Shown here: piece by piece, positions 8,428 through 16,856 of the stretch
Position numbering within the stretch: position 1 is the first letter of the stretch
Layout of the letters: every line of letters begins with the position of its first letter
Assembly (NCBI RefSeq): GCF_015209585.1
Contig: NZ_JADEYR010000001.1
Location: 1-64,000 of the forward strand
Length of the DNA stretch: 64,000 nt
Reading direction: 5' to 3'
Origin: Brachybacterium epidermidis
GTDB taxonomy: Bacteria > Actinomycetota > Actinomycetes > Actinomycetales > Dermabacteraceae
The notes under the pieces: model-generated
Databases searched by the model: none
Told to the model about the DNA's origin: nothing
The model's input: the letters and a program-made list of their open reading frames with translations, nothing else
Translations under genes and position numbers: made by a program

Positions 8428-9843
8428 TCAGCCCACCACCGGGCGCTCGTGCGGCAGGCGCACCATCCGCGAGCGTTGCCGCAGTGCCAGCGCCGCCCCC
8501 AGGGTCATCGGGCCCAGGCGCCCCACGTACATGCACACGATGATCACGTACTTCGCCGGGCCGGACAGATCCGGGGTGATGCCGGTGCTCAGGCCCACGG
8601 TGCCGAAGGCGGAGAGCGCCTCGAACAGGGTCTGGTCCAGGGTGAAGGGGGTGATGCGCAGCAGCGCGAAGGTGGCCGCGAACACCACCGCTGCGCTCAT
8701 CACCAGCACGCCGATCGCCTGCCGGATCGTCTCCTGCGGGATGCGCCGGCCGAAGGCCTCCACATCGGGGTTGCCACGGATCTCCGCCCAGATCGACAGC
8801 ACCAGCAGCGCGAAGGTGGTCACCTTGATGCCGCCGCCGGTGGAGCCCGAACCGCCGCCGATGAACATCAGCAGGTCGATGAACAGGCGTGACTCACCGG
8901 TCATCTGGCCGATGTCCAGGGTGGCGAAGCCCCCGGAGCGCGGCATCACCGAGGCGAAGGCCGCCGCCAGCAGCTTGGTGCCCACCGAGTGTTCACCCAG
9001 GGTGGCCGGATGGGCCCACTCCATCAGCAGCAGCCCCAGCCAGCCGGCCCCCAGCAGGACCCCGGAGGTCGCGGGGGTGAGCTGGGAGGGCGGGGACCGG
9101 CGGGGGGGCGGGCGCCAGGCCCGGGCCACCGCCAGTATCACCGGGAAGCCCAGCGATCCCACCGCGACCGCGAGGCCCACCGGCACGGTGAAGAACGGAT
9201 CGGCCAGGTACTGCGCGGTGCCGGCCGCCTCGGGGACGAACCCCGCGTTGTTGAACGCGCTGATCGCGTAGAACAGCCCCAGGAACAGCGACTCGCCCAG
9301 GCCGTGCTCGGTGACGATCATGTACGGCGTCAGCGCCACGAAGGTGGCCGCCTCGAAGGCGGTCGAGGTGATCACGATGGTGCGCAGCACCCCGCCCACC
9401 TCGGCCAACTGCTCGGCGCGGGTCTCCCGCGCCGCGATCAGGCGCTGTGCGAGCCCCATCGACCGCAGCACCGACAGTCCCAGCAGGGAGGCCAGGGTGA
9501 GCACGCCCAGCCCGCCCACCTTCATCGCGATCATGATGACCACCAGCCCGAAGGTGGACCAGTGGGTACCGGTGTCCACGGTCACCAGGCCCGTCACGCA
9601 GATCGCGGAGACAGCGGTGAACAGGGCGTCCACGAAGGGGGTGCGCTGCCCGTCGGCCGCGGCGATCGGCAGTGACAGCAGCGCGGTGAACACGCCGATC
9701 ATGGCGGTGAACACGATCAGCAGCAGGCGCGCGGGGGAGGAGCGTCCCAGCTCCTCGAAGAACTCGCTGATCGCGCGCCGCCAGCGGGCATTGCGCGACA
9801 TGGGCGGCAGATGGCTCGGGGTGCCCGTCACGCGAACGGCCAT
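8428..9843 (-). CDS. ktrB: TrkH/KtrB-family potassium transport membrane subunit
   Basis: The 471-residue membrane protein has four pore-loop repeats, each with a selectivity-filter glycine: AICVTGLVTVDT, AFNNAGFV, GSGSTGGGIKVTTF and FGTVGLSTGIT. This is the TrkH/KtrB architecture for K+ uptake coupled to Na+ or H+. The ATG at 9843 is preceded by AGGAGG at a 4-5 nt spacing. The regulatory subunit follows on the same strand. The divergent acuC gene starts 98 bp away. Confidence 0.93.
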   Translation of the reverse strand: MAVRVTGTPSHLPPMSRNARWRRAISEFFEELGRSSPARLLLIVFTAMIGVFTALLSLPIAAADGQRTPFVDALFTAVSAICVTGLVTVDTGTHWSTFGLVVIMIAMKVGGLGVLTLASLLGLSVLRSMGLAQRLIAARETRAEQLAEVGGVLRTIVITSTAFEAATFVALTPYMIVTEHGLGESLFLGLFYAISAFNNAGFVPEAAGTAQYLADPFFTVPVGLAVAVGSLGFPVILAVARAWRPPPRRSPPSQLTPATSGVLLGAGWLGLLLMEWAHPATLGEHSVGTKLLAAAFASVMPRSGGFATLDIGQMTGESRLFIDLLMFIGGGSGSTGGGIKVTTFALLVLSIWAEIRGNPDVEAFGRRIPQETIRQAIGVLVMSAAVVFAATFALLRITPFTLDQTLFEALSAFGTVGLSTGITPDLSGPAKYVIIVCMYVGRLGPMTLGAALALRQRSRMVRLPHERPVVG

Positions 9844-9928
9844 GGCACCTCCTGCTGGTCTTCGGGGCCCGCGCAGCTGCGCGCCCTCGTCGCGGCGCAG
9901 TCTACGTCGGCATGCGGCCTGCGCTGGG

Positions 9929-9934
9929 TACGCT
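9929..9934 (+). promoter_or_regulatory. -10 box TACGCT of a leaderless promoter (acuC)
   Basis: TACGCT lies 7 nt before ATG 9942 and favours that codon over the in-frame ATG at 9912, which would sit upstream of the promoter. Confidence 0.5.
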
Positions 9935-9941
9935 TCGGGAC

Positions 9942-11186
9942 ATGCTGGCAGACGACGCGCCGCCCACCACCACTGCGGATTCCTGCGCGGTGGTGTGGGA
10001 CGAGGGGTTCTGCCGCTACGACTTCGGGCCCTACCACCCCATGTCCCCGGTGCGCCTGACCCTCACCCTCGACCTGGCGCGGGCGGCCGGACTGCTGGAT
10101 CGTCCCGGCGTCGAGGTGATCGAGGCGCCGGTGGCGAGCGAAGAGCAGCTGGCCACCGTGCACGAGCGCCCCTACATCGAAGCGGTGCGGCGCGCCTCCG
10201 CCCCGCTGCTGCTGGAGGCGCACGACGAGCTGATCGGCGTGGGTATCGGCGGGGACGACGTCCCTGCCTTCCCCGGCATGCACGAGGCCTCGGCCCAGAT
10301 CGTCGGCGGCTCGATCGCGGCGATCGACGCGATCCGCTCGGGCCGCGTCGCCCGCGCGGTCAACGTGGCCGGCGGCATGCACCATGCCCGTCCCGGCCGG
10401 GCCTCCGGGTTCTGCGTGTACAACGACGCGGCGATCGCCATCCGCCACGCCATCGACGAGGGCGAGCCGCGAGTGCTGTACGTCGACGTGGACGTCCACC
10501 ACGGCGACGGCGTGGAACGGGCCCTGTGGGACGAGCCCCGGGCCGTCACCGTCTCCATCCACGAGAGCGGGGAGCACCTGTTCCCCGGCACCGGCTTCGT
10601 GCAGGACACCGGCGGTGCGGGTGCGCTGGGCTCCGCGATCAACGTCCCTCTGCCGCCCCGCACCGATGCCGACGGCTGGGTGCGGGCGATCCGCGCCACG
10701 GTGCCCGCGCTGGCCCGAGCGATCCGCCCCACCCTGCTGGTCACCCAGCACGGAGCGGACACCCATCGGGTGGACCCCCTGGCCGACTTCACCGTCTCCC
10801 TGGAGGCGCAGCGCGCGGTGATGGTGCTGATGCGCGAGATCGCCGACGAGGTGTGCGAGGGCCGCTGGCTGGCCCTGGGCGGCGGCGGGTACGCGGTGGT
10901 GGACGTGGTGCCGCGCTCCTGGGCGCACCTGATCGCGGTGGCCACCGGTGACCCGGTGGACCCCGATCAACCCCTGCCGCAGGCCTACCTGAACGCGGAG
11001 GCCCGCGCGCGACTCGAGCACGGGCTCACCCCGGAGCCGGCGATCCGCACCTTCGGGGACGGCAGGCCGCTGGCCGTGCGCGACTGGGAATCCGGCTTCG
11101 ATCCGGAGGATCCTCTGGACCGAGCGGTCCAGGCCGCCCGCCGGGCCGCCTTCCCCGAATGGGGCCTGGACCCGTTCCACGACTGA
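9942..11186 (+). CDS. acuC: AcuC-like histone deacetylase family protein
   Basis: The 414-residue protein has the class I/II deacetylase fold signatures: GGMHHARPGRASGFCVYND with the catalytic His pair, YVDVDVHHGDG with metal-binding Asp and His, TQHGADTHRVDPL with the second metal Asp, and GGGGYAVVD. AcuC removes acetyl or acyl groups from lysines and is known to reactivate acetyl-CoA synthetase in Bacillus. No acs gene is present here, so the target is unknown. It is monocistronic, between divergent ktrB and the GTPase pair. Confidence 0.9.
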   Translation: MLADDAPPTTTADSCAVVWDEGFCRYDFGPYHPMSPVRLTLTLDLARAAGLLDRPGVEVIEAPVASEEQLATVHERPYIEAVRRASAPLLLEAHDELIGVGIGGDDVPAFPGMHEASAQIVGGSIAAIDAIRSGRVARAVNVAGGMHHARPGRASGFCVYNDAAIAIRHAIDEGEPRVLYVDVDVHHGDGVERALWDEPRAVTVSIHESGEHLFPGTGFVQDTGGAGALGSAINVPLPPRTDADGWVRAIRATVPALARAIRPTLLVTQHGADTHRVDPLADFTVSLEAQRAVMVLMREIADEVCEGRWLALGGGGYAVVDVVPRSWAHLIAVATGDPVDPDQPLPQAYLNAEARARLEHGLTPEPAIRTFGDGRPLAVRDWESGFDPEDPLDRAVQAARRAAFPEWGLDPFHD

Positions 11187-11286
11187 CGACCACGGCGGAT
11201 CGGTGCCCGGCCCTCGCCGAGCATCCGTCGCGGGAGGGACACCTGCCACAATGAGCCCGTCACATCACCGTCCCGACGGGGGAACC

Positions 11287-13134
11287 ATGAACGACCGGGG
11301 ATCCATCACCACGGAGCAGCCCACCGTGCTCGGCACCTTCGCCGAGGACCTGCGCTCCTTGGAGCTCCCGTTGCCCATCGAGGGAGCGGAGCAGGCCCGC
11401 CGGGAGGTCTCCGGGGCCCTGTCCCAGCTCGCCGACCACGTCGCTCCGCGCCTGGCCTCCCTGGACGCCCCGCTGCTGGTGGTGGTGGGCGGCTCCACCG
11501 GTGCCGGCAAGTCCACCCTCGTCAACGCCCTGGTGGGGCATCCGGTCAGCCGCACCGGCGCCATCCGCCCCACCACCCGGCGGCCCGTGCTGCTGCACCA
11601 TCCCGAGGACTCCGCCTGGTTCGCCGGCTCGCGGATCCTGCCGGGCCTGGCGCGGGTGCGCGGGGACGGCCAGCCCGTCGCAGCGCAGGAGGCCCTTCCC
11701 CCCGCCGGCGGTGATGCCGGGGCGGCCGGTGCCGGGGACGAGGCCGCCGCCACCAGCCTCGAGCTGCGCGCCGAGCCCTCCATCCCCCGGGGCCTTGCGA
11801 TCCTGGATGCCCCCGACATCGACTCCGTCTCCACCGGGAACCGGGAGCTGGCCCGCCAGCTGCTGCGCGCCGCCGACCTGTGGCTGTTCGTCACCACCGC
11901 CAACCGCTACGCGGACGCCGTGCCCTGGGAGGTGCTGCGCACCGCCGCCGAGCGGGACGTCACCGTCGCCGTGGTGATGAACCGCATTCCGGACAGGCCC
12001 GGCGTCGCCGAGGAGCTGGGCCCGGACCTGCGCGCCATGCTGGATCGCGAGGGCATCGAGGTGGCACGCCTGTTCCTGGTGGTCGAGAGCGAGGTCGACG
12101 AGCGCGGCATGCTGCCCGCTGCCGCCGTCGGCGAGCTCACCGGGCACCTGCGGGACCTCGCCGCCGATGCGGAGGGCCGCGGAGCGATCGCCCGCCGCAC
12201 CCTCGCCGGGGCCGTGGGCCGCCTGGCCGGCTCCGCCCGCGAGATCGCCGACCATGCCCGCATGCAGGAGTCCGAGCGGGACCGCCTGCACGCCGAGGTG
12301 GTGGCCGCCTTCGCCGATGCCCGCGACCGCATCGAGCAGTCCATCGGGGACGGCTCCCTGCTCCGAGGCGAGGTGCTGGCCCGCTGGCAGGACGTGGTGG
12401 GCACCGGCGAGTTCTTCCGCGGGGTGGAGAGCTTCGTGGGGCGCATGCGCGATCGCATCGGCGAGATGCTCAGCGGCCGCCCCGCCCCCTCGGTCGCCGC
12501 GGAGCAGGCCCTGGGCACGAGCCTCGTGCACGTGGTCATCGACGAGACCGCACGCGGTGCCGAGCGCGCCGAGCAGTCCTGGCGCAGCAGCCCCGCCGGG
12601 CGCTACCTCGCCGAGGGCCAGGACCTCTCCCGCATCCCCGACGGGTACGGGGAGGAGGTCGCCGCTGCCGTGCGCGCCTGGCAGGGCGACGTGCTGGAGC
12701 TGGTGCGCCAGGAAGGCGCGGACCGTCGCACCCAGGCCCGGCTGATGTCCCTCGGTGTCAACGTGGTCGGGGTGGCACTGATGATCGCCGTGTTCGCCTC
12801 CACCGCCTTCATCCCCACCGGCCTCGAGGTCGGCGTGGGGGCCGGCACCGCCGTGGTCGGCCAGAAGCTGCTGGAGACCCTCTTCGGCGACGAGGCCGTG
12901 CGCCGCATGGCGCGCATCGCCCGCGAACGCCTCACCACCCGCCTGGACTCCCTGGTCGCCGGGCGGTCCGCGCCCTTCGAGGACCGCCTGGCGGAGCTGA
13001 GCGGCATCGGCGGGGCCGAAGCGCTGGATGCCGATGCTGACGCCCTCGAGGCCCTGGCCGCCGAGATCCGCGAGGACCGCGGCGCACGCCCCGAGCAGGG
13101 CACGGCATCTGCAGACTGGGAGGGTCCCCGATGA
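11287..13134 (+). CDS. Dynamin-like GTPase, first of a tandem pair
   Basis: The 615-residue protein has a G domain with P-loop GSTGAGKST (residues ~69-77), switch region TTRRPVLL, an Asp-Ala-Pro-Asp G3 equivalent (LDAPDID, where GTPases have DxxG) and a VVMNRIPD G4-like motif. A long helical stalk follows, with hydrophobic segments at ~515-560. The layout matches bacterial dynamin-like proteins, often annotated as GTPase or ABC transporter in actinobacteria; Streptomyces DynA/DynB is the studied tandem pair, acting in septation. ATG 11287 was chosen for the GGGGGAA just upstream; ATG 11251 is the alternative. Its stop overlaps the next start (ATGA), which implies coupled synthesis of two partners. 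Confidence 0.8.
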   Translation: MNDRGSITTEQPTVLGTFAEDLRSLELPLPIEGAEQARREVSGALSQLADHVAPRLASLDAPLLVVVGGSTGAGKSTLVNALVGHPVSRTGAIRPTTRRPVLLHHPEDSAWFAGSRILPGLARVRGDGQPVAAQEALPPAGGDAGAAGAGDEAAATSLELRAEPSIPRGLAILDAPDIDSVSTGNRELARQLLRAADLWLFVTTANRYADAVPWEVLRTAAERDVTVAVVMNRIPDRPGVAEELGPDLRAMLDREGIEVARLFLVVESEVDERGMLPAAAVGELTGHLRDLAADAEGRGAIARRTLAGAVGRLAGSAREIADHARMQESERDRLHAEVVAAFADARDRIEQSIGDGSLLRGEVLARWQDVVGTGEFFRGVESFVGRMRDRIGEMLSGRPAPSVAAEQALGTSLVHVVIDETARGAERAEQSWRSSPAGRYLAEGQDLSRIPDGYGEEVAAAVRAWQGDVLELVRQEGADRRTQARLMSLGVNVVGVALMIAVFASTAFIPTGLEVGVGAGTAVVGQKLLETLFGDEAVRRMARIARERLTTRLDSLVAGRSAPFEDRLAELSGIGGAEALDADADALEALAAEIREDRGARPEQGTASADWEGPR

Positions 13135-14828
13135 GCCCCCGTCGACGACGCGGGGATCAGACCGTCCCTCTGGTGCAGCGCCTGGACGCCCTGGACCGCG
13201 CCGTCGAGGTGCTCGAGGACGTCGCCCCCACCGGGGAGGTCCAGGCCGCCCGCGAGATCATCGACCGCATCGACCGGCGCCGCGCACTCTCCGCCGAGCA
13301 CACCGTGATCGGCCTGTTCGGCGCCACCGGCTCCGGGAAGTCCTCCCTGGTCAACGCGCTGGTCGGAACCGAGGTGTCCAAGGCCGCGGTGCGCCGCCCC
13401 ACCACCTCCCGCCCGGTCGCCGCGGTGCTGGGCGAGGTGGGCTCGGACGAGCTGCTGGACTGGCTGGGCGTGCCGGACCGCCACCACCTCGACGGCAGCG
13501 GCACGGCCCTGGAGAAGGCCGGCCAGGAGCCCGCCCGCAAGCGACGGCTGCGGGCGGCCGATCCCGAGGTGCCGCCCGGCCTGGTGCTGCTGGACCTGCC
13601 GGACCTCGACTCCGTGCAGGTGGACAACCGCGCCGTCGCCGCACGCATGACCGGCCTGGTCGACGTGATCGTGTGGGTCACCGACCCTCAGAAGTACGCC
13701 GATGCGGTGCTGCACCGCGAGTTCGTCCAGCCCTTCGCGAGCCATGACGCCGTCACCGTGTTCGTGCTCAACCAGATCGACCGGGTGCGGCCCGGTGAGC
13801 GCGAGGCCGTGGTGGCTTCTCTGGAGGGCATCGCCCGGGCCGATGGCCTCACCTCCGCGCCCGTGCTCGCCGCCTCCGCCACCACCGGTGAGGGCCTGGA
13901 GGAGCTGCGCACCCACCTGCTGGACATCGCCCGCACCCGCGATGCAGCGGCCTCGCGGCAGCGCGCCGATGTCGCCTCCGCCGCCGAGCGTCTGCGCGAG
14001 GCCGCCGATCCCGCCGGCCTGCGCGAGCGCGTGGACGACGGCACCGTGGACACCCTGACGGAGGACCTGGCCGCCGCGGCGCGTGTGGAGCCGGTCGCCA
14101 AGGCCGTGGGCGCGTCCTACCGCTACCGCGCCTCCGGCCGCGTGGGATGGCCGCCGCTGCGCTGGCTGCGGCGCTTCCGCGCGGATCCGCTGCGGCGGTT
14201 GAACATCGGTCAGGAGCGCGACGAGGAGGGCCTGGAGCGCACCTCCCTGCCCGAGCCCGATGCCGGGACCCGCGCCCGCGCCTCCGGTGGGGTGCGCGCC
14301 TTCGCCGATGCCGCCTCCGAGGGCGGCACCGATCCGTGGCGATCGGCGGTGCGCCGTGCCGCCCGGTCCCACGAGGAGGCCCTGCCCGACGCTCTGGACC
14401 AGGCCGTCGCCGAGGCCGATCTGCGGGGCCGGGCCACGCCCTGGTGGTGGCCGGTGTTCGACGTGCTGCAGTGGCTGGCCCTGCTCACCTGGGTGGTGGG
14501 GCTGGGCTGGCTGGCCCTCAACGCCGCCCTGGTGTTCTTCGGGATCCCCCCGCTGCCGCTGCCGATGATCGAGGAGCTGTGGATCCCGATCCCGCTGCCC
14601 ACCGCCCTGATCGTGCTGGGCGTGGCCGCAGGCATCCTGCTGGGCATCACCGGGGCGGCGCTCGCGGCGATGACCGGCGCCTGGCACCGGCGGCGTGCCC
14701 GGCGGGTGCTGACCGTGCGGGTGCGCGACGTGGCCGATGACCTGGTGGTGGATCCGGTGCAGGAGCAGCTGGACCGTGCGGCCTCCGCTGCGAGCGATCT
14801 CGCACTGGCGGCCGGGGAGTCCCGCTGA
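13131..14828 (+). CDS. Dynamin-like GTPase with C-terminal transmembrane hairpin, second of a tandem pair
   Basis: The 565-residue protein has P-loop GATGSGKSS (~64-72), switch-type TTSRPVAAV, G3 equivalent LLDLPDLDSV, and a G4-like VLNQIDRV (N-Q-I-D where N/TKxD is usual). Two strong transmembrane helices lie at ~445-470 and ~485-515, separated by a Pro-rich loop and followed by a cationic cytosolic tail. It overlaps the upstream GTPase by 4 bp. A membrane-anchored partner plus a second GTPase is the DynA/DynB arrangement; a role in membrane remodelling at septa is inference. Confidence 0.8.
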   Translation: MSPRRRRGDQTVPLVQRLDALDRAVEVLEDVAPTGEVQAAREIIDRIDRRRALSAEHTVIGLFGATGSGKSSLVNALVGTEVSKAAVRRPTTSRPVAAVLGEVGSDELLDWLGVPDRHHLDGSGTALEKAGQEPARKRRLRAADPEVPPGLVLLDLPDLDSVQVDNRAVAARMTGLVDVIVWVTDPQKYADAVLHREFVQPFASHDAVTVFVLNQIDRVRPGEREAVVASLEGIARADGLTSAPVLAASATTGEGLEELRTHLLDIARTRDAAASRQRADVASAAERLREAADPAGLRERVDDGTVDTLTEDLAAAARVEPVAKAVGASYRYRASGRVGWPPLRWLRRFRADPLRRLNIGQERDEEGLERTSLPEPDAGTRARASGGVRAFADAASEGGTDPWRSAVRRAARSHEEALPDALDQAVAEADLRGRATPWWWPVFDVLQWLALLTWVVGLGWLALNAALVFFGIPPLPLPMIEELWIPIPLPTALIVLGVAAGILLGITGAALAAMTGAWHRRRARRVLTVRVRDVADDLVVDPVQEQLDRAASAASDLALAAGESR

Positions 14829-14836
14829 GTCGGGTG

Positions 14837-14842
14837 TAGAAT
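14837..14842 (+). promoter_or_regulatory. Candidate -10 box TAGAAT for the bS22 gene
   Basis: TAGAAT lies just past the GTPase stop codon and would give a leader of roughly 120 nt before ATG 14971. No good -35 was seen. Confidence 0.4.
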
Positions 14843-14970
14843 GATGCGTCGACCGTGGCGCTCCTCCGTGCCCTCGCCCGTGCAGCAGCGCTGAGGCGGG
14901 AGCGAGCGGGGCGCGCACTCCCGAACAGCTGGACCACCCGCAGGCTCATGCCTGCAGAACTGAGGCACCT

Positions 14971-15069
14971 ATGGGTTCTGTCATCAAGAAGCGCCGCAAG
15001 CGCATGGCCAAGAAGAAGCACCGCAAGCTGCTTCGCAAGACTCGTCACCAGCGCCGCAACAAGAAGTGA
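14971..15069 (+). CDS. Small ribosomal protein bS22 (AURKAIP1/COX24 domain)
   Basis: This 32-residue, extremely basic protein (MGSVIKKRRKRMAKKKHRK then LLRKTRHQRRNKK) matches the actinobacterial AURKAIP1/COX24-domain protein. It was identified as an extra small-subunit ribosomal protein, bS22, in mycobacterial ribosome structures and has a mitochondrial counterpart. It is short enough to be missed by gene callers. GAGG sits ~8 nt upstream of the ATG. A perfect 14-bp terminator hairpin begins 15 nt after the stop, giving a compact monocistronic unit. Confidence 0.9.
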   Translation: MGSVIKKRRKRMAKKKHRKLLRKTRHQRRNKK

Positions 15070-15084
15070 GCGCAGCGTGAGAAT

Positions 15085-15116
15085 CGCGGCCCCCGCCCAT
15101 CAGGGCGGGGGCCGCG
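15085..15116. terminator. Bidirectional GC-rich terminator hairpin
   Basis: A perfect 14-bp stem (15085-15098 with 15103-15116) closes a 4-nt ATCA loop. It lies between the convergent bS22 and thioredoxin-fold genes. There is no long T tract, as is usual in high-GC actinobacteria. Confidence 0.8.
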
Positions 15117-15153
15117 GTTCGTCCGGGGCCGGGGTGCTGGGGGCGCGGGCCGC

Positions 15154-15456
15154 TCAGCGGCGGCGCAGCAGGCGGCGCCACAGCGGCACCGCGAGCGCGG
15201 CCCGCAGCTGCTCGGCATCGACGCGGTAGCGGGAATGGACCTTCCCATCCACGATGATCACCGGGACGTCGTGGTCCCAGTCGCGTCGCAGGGTCTCGTC
15301 GGCGTCGATGTCCTGCACGTCCACGGTGGTACCGGCCCGGTCGGCCTCCGCCCTCACCACGGGCAGGGCCTCGTCGCACAGGTGACAGCCGGTGCGGGTG
15401 AGGTAGACGATCCTCGCGTCGGGATCGATGGGGGAGGGGATGCGGCGCTCGCTCAT
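15154..15456 (-). CDS. Glutaredoxin-like thioredoxin-fold protein (DUF836 type)
   Basis: The 100-residue protein has a CxxC active site (TGCHLC, Cys24 and Cys27) right after strand 1 (ARIVYLTRT) and a cis-Pro motif (DVPVIIVDG), the glutaredoxin/DUF836 fold. It probably acts as a small cytosolic thiol-disulfide reductase. The C-terminus is basic (LWRRLLRRR). No physical link to redox genes is seen apart from the ResA/CcdA operon 2 kb away. Confidence 0.8.
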   Translation of the reverse strand: MSERRIPSPIDPDARIVYLTRTGCHLCDEALPVVRAEADRAGTTVDVQDIDADETLRRDWDHDVPVIIVDGKVHSRYRVDAEQLRAALAVPLWRRLLRRR

Positions 15457-15475
15457 GGGGGAACCCTACCGACAG

Positions 15476-15515
15476 CACGACGGGCCGCTCGCCAGATGGC
15501 GTGCGGCCCGTCGTG
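15476..15515 (-). terminator. Terminator hairpin downstream of yceI
   Basis: A perfect 13-bp inverted repeat (15476-15488 with 15503-15515) encloses a smaller CGCC/GGCG hairpin, 74 nt past the yceI-like stop codon on the minus strand. It probably ends that transcript before the next minus-strand gene. Confidence 0.65.
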
Positions 15516-15588
15516 GGCTCACAGAGCCGGCCCCGGGGAAGGGAAGGGGGCCTTCGGTCTCAGCGGTGCTGGATCAGCCGATCGGCGA

Positions 15589-16128
15589 TCAGGCGGCGGT
15601 CGGCGCGGTGAACTCGGCCTCGATGGAGATGTGCACGTCGTCGGAGACCAGCACGCCACCGGTCTCGAGGGCGGCGTTCCAGGTCAGGCCGAACTCCTTG
15701 CGGGAGATCGTGGTCTCGCCGGTGAAGCCGGCGCGGTACACGCCGAAGGGATCGGTGGCAGCGCCCTCGTAGGCGAAGTCCAGGACCACCGGGCGGGTGG
15801 TGTCGCGGATCGTGAGCTCGCCGTGCAGCTCGTCGCCCTCGACCTTGGTGGACACGAAGGTGATCTCCGGGAAGGTCTCGGCGTCGAAGAAGTCACCGCT
15901 GCGCAGGTGGTTGTCGCGGTCCTCGTTGCCGGTACCGATCGAGGCGGTCTTCATCACGGCCTTGAAGCTGACATCCTGTCCCTCACCGACGGTCAGGGTG
16001 CCCTCGACGTCGGCGAACTGGCCACGGGCCTTGGAGATGCCGGCGTGACGCACGGTGAAGCTCGCGGAGGTGTGGGCGGGGTCCAGGGTCCAGACGCCGG
16101 GGGTGAGGCCATCGAACTGCTCGGTCAT
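15589..16128 (-). CDS. YceI-family lipocalin-like protein
   Basis: The 179-residue protein starts with the typical YceI pattern (GVWTLDPAHTSASFTVRHAG), followed by beta-strand repeats with TVGEG, HLRSGDFFDAETFPEITFVS and a C-terminal EFGLTWNAALETGG. YceI folds as a beta-barrel that binds isoprenoid or amphiphilic ligands. No signal peptide is present, so it should be cytosolic. ATG 16128 follows AAGGAG at ~8 nt. It is divergent from a MarR-family regulator, the likely controller. Confidence 0.9.
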   Translation of the reverse strand: MTEQFDGLTPGVWTLDPAHTSASFTVRHAGISKARGQFADVEGTLTVGEGQDVSFKAVMKTASIGTGNEDRDNHLRSGDFFDAETFPEITFVSTKVEGDELHGELTIRDTTRPVVLDFAYEGAATDPFGVYRAGFTGETTISRKEFGLTWNAALETGGVLVSDDVHISIEAEFTAPTAA

Positions 16129-16180
16129 GAGGTGTCTCCTTCGTAGACGGGGAACGCCCCGGGGTGGGGCACCCACACAT

Positions 16181-16201
16181 GCTTGAAAGCTAAACTATAC
16201 T
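16181..16201. promoter_or_regulatory. Operator/promoter region between yceI and marR
   Basis: The 119-bp divergent intergenic region holds a palindrome GCTTGAAAGC (16181-16190) next to AT-rich TAAACTATACT. TATACT (16196-16201) is a plus-strand -10 candidate and TATAGT the minus-strand one. Palindromes of this kind overlapping a promoter are typical MarR targets; binding is inferred. Confidence 0.45.
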
Positions 16202-16247
16202 GCGAGGGCAGTGCAAGGGCACCTCCCGATCGAACCAGGAGAACGTG

Positions 16248-16790
16248 ATGCAGTCCATATCCGATGACGACCGGCGCTCCGCGGACGCCTCCACCCCCGA
16301 GGGCCTGTGGCTCAGTCACGCGGAGCAGGGGGCGTGGCGCCGCTTCCTGTACGCCACCACCCTTCTCAACGAGCGCCTGTCGATGGCACTGGAGTCCGCA
16401 CCGGAGATCGACCTGACCCTGGGGGAGTACGAGATCCTGGTGCGGCTGTCCGAGGCCGAGGCCGGCTTCATCCGCATGTCCGACCTCGCCGACCAGGTGG
16501 TCCACTCCCGCTCGCGCCTGACCCACACCATCACCCGCATGGAGAAGCGCGGGCTGGTGGAGCGGGTGCGCTGCTCGGCCGACGGCCGCGGCCGCCAGGC
16601 CCGCCTGACCGAGCAGGGCACAGACCTGCTGCGCCAGGCGGCACCCCTGCACGTGCGGTCCGTGCGCGAGCTGCTGCTGGACATCGTGGGCCACGAGGAC
16701 TTCCTGGAGCTGGGCCGGATCATGGGACGCACCCTGCCGGAGGGCGCTCCGGTGGAGCTGCCGCGTCCGTCCGCTCACATGCAGGCGTGA
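16248..16790 (+). CDS. MarR-family transcriptional regulator
   Basis: The 180-residue protein has a winged-helix core: helix pair IRMSDLADQVVHSRSRLTHT, recognition region ITRMEKRGLVERV, and wing DGRGRQARLTEQG. MarR proteins are dimeric repressors released by small ligands. AGGAGA lies 6 nt before ATG 16248; the GTG at 16245 is too close to it. The divergent yceI-like gene and the shared operator region suggest it controls that gene and itself. Confidence 0.9.
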   Translation: MQSISDDDRRSADASTPEGLWLSHAEQGAWRRFLYATTLLNERLSMALESAPEIDLTLGEYEILVRLSEAEAGFIRMSDLADQVVHSRSRLTHTITRMEKRGLVERVRCSADGRGRQARLTEQGTDLLRQAAPLHVRSVRELLLDIVGHEDFLELGRIMGRTLPEGAPVELPRPSAHMQA

Positions 16791-16856
16791 CCCCGCCTGA
16801 TTCGAAGCTTGGGTTGGTACCGTGAGCCCGCTCAGCCTCGGGAGGAATGCGCACCC

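Noticed and set aside
9311-10951. 546-codon plus-strand frame over ktrB and acuC
   Set aside because: It is antisense to ktrB and out of frame with acuC; its product is low-complexity.
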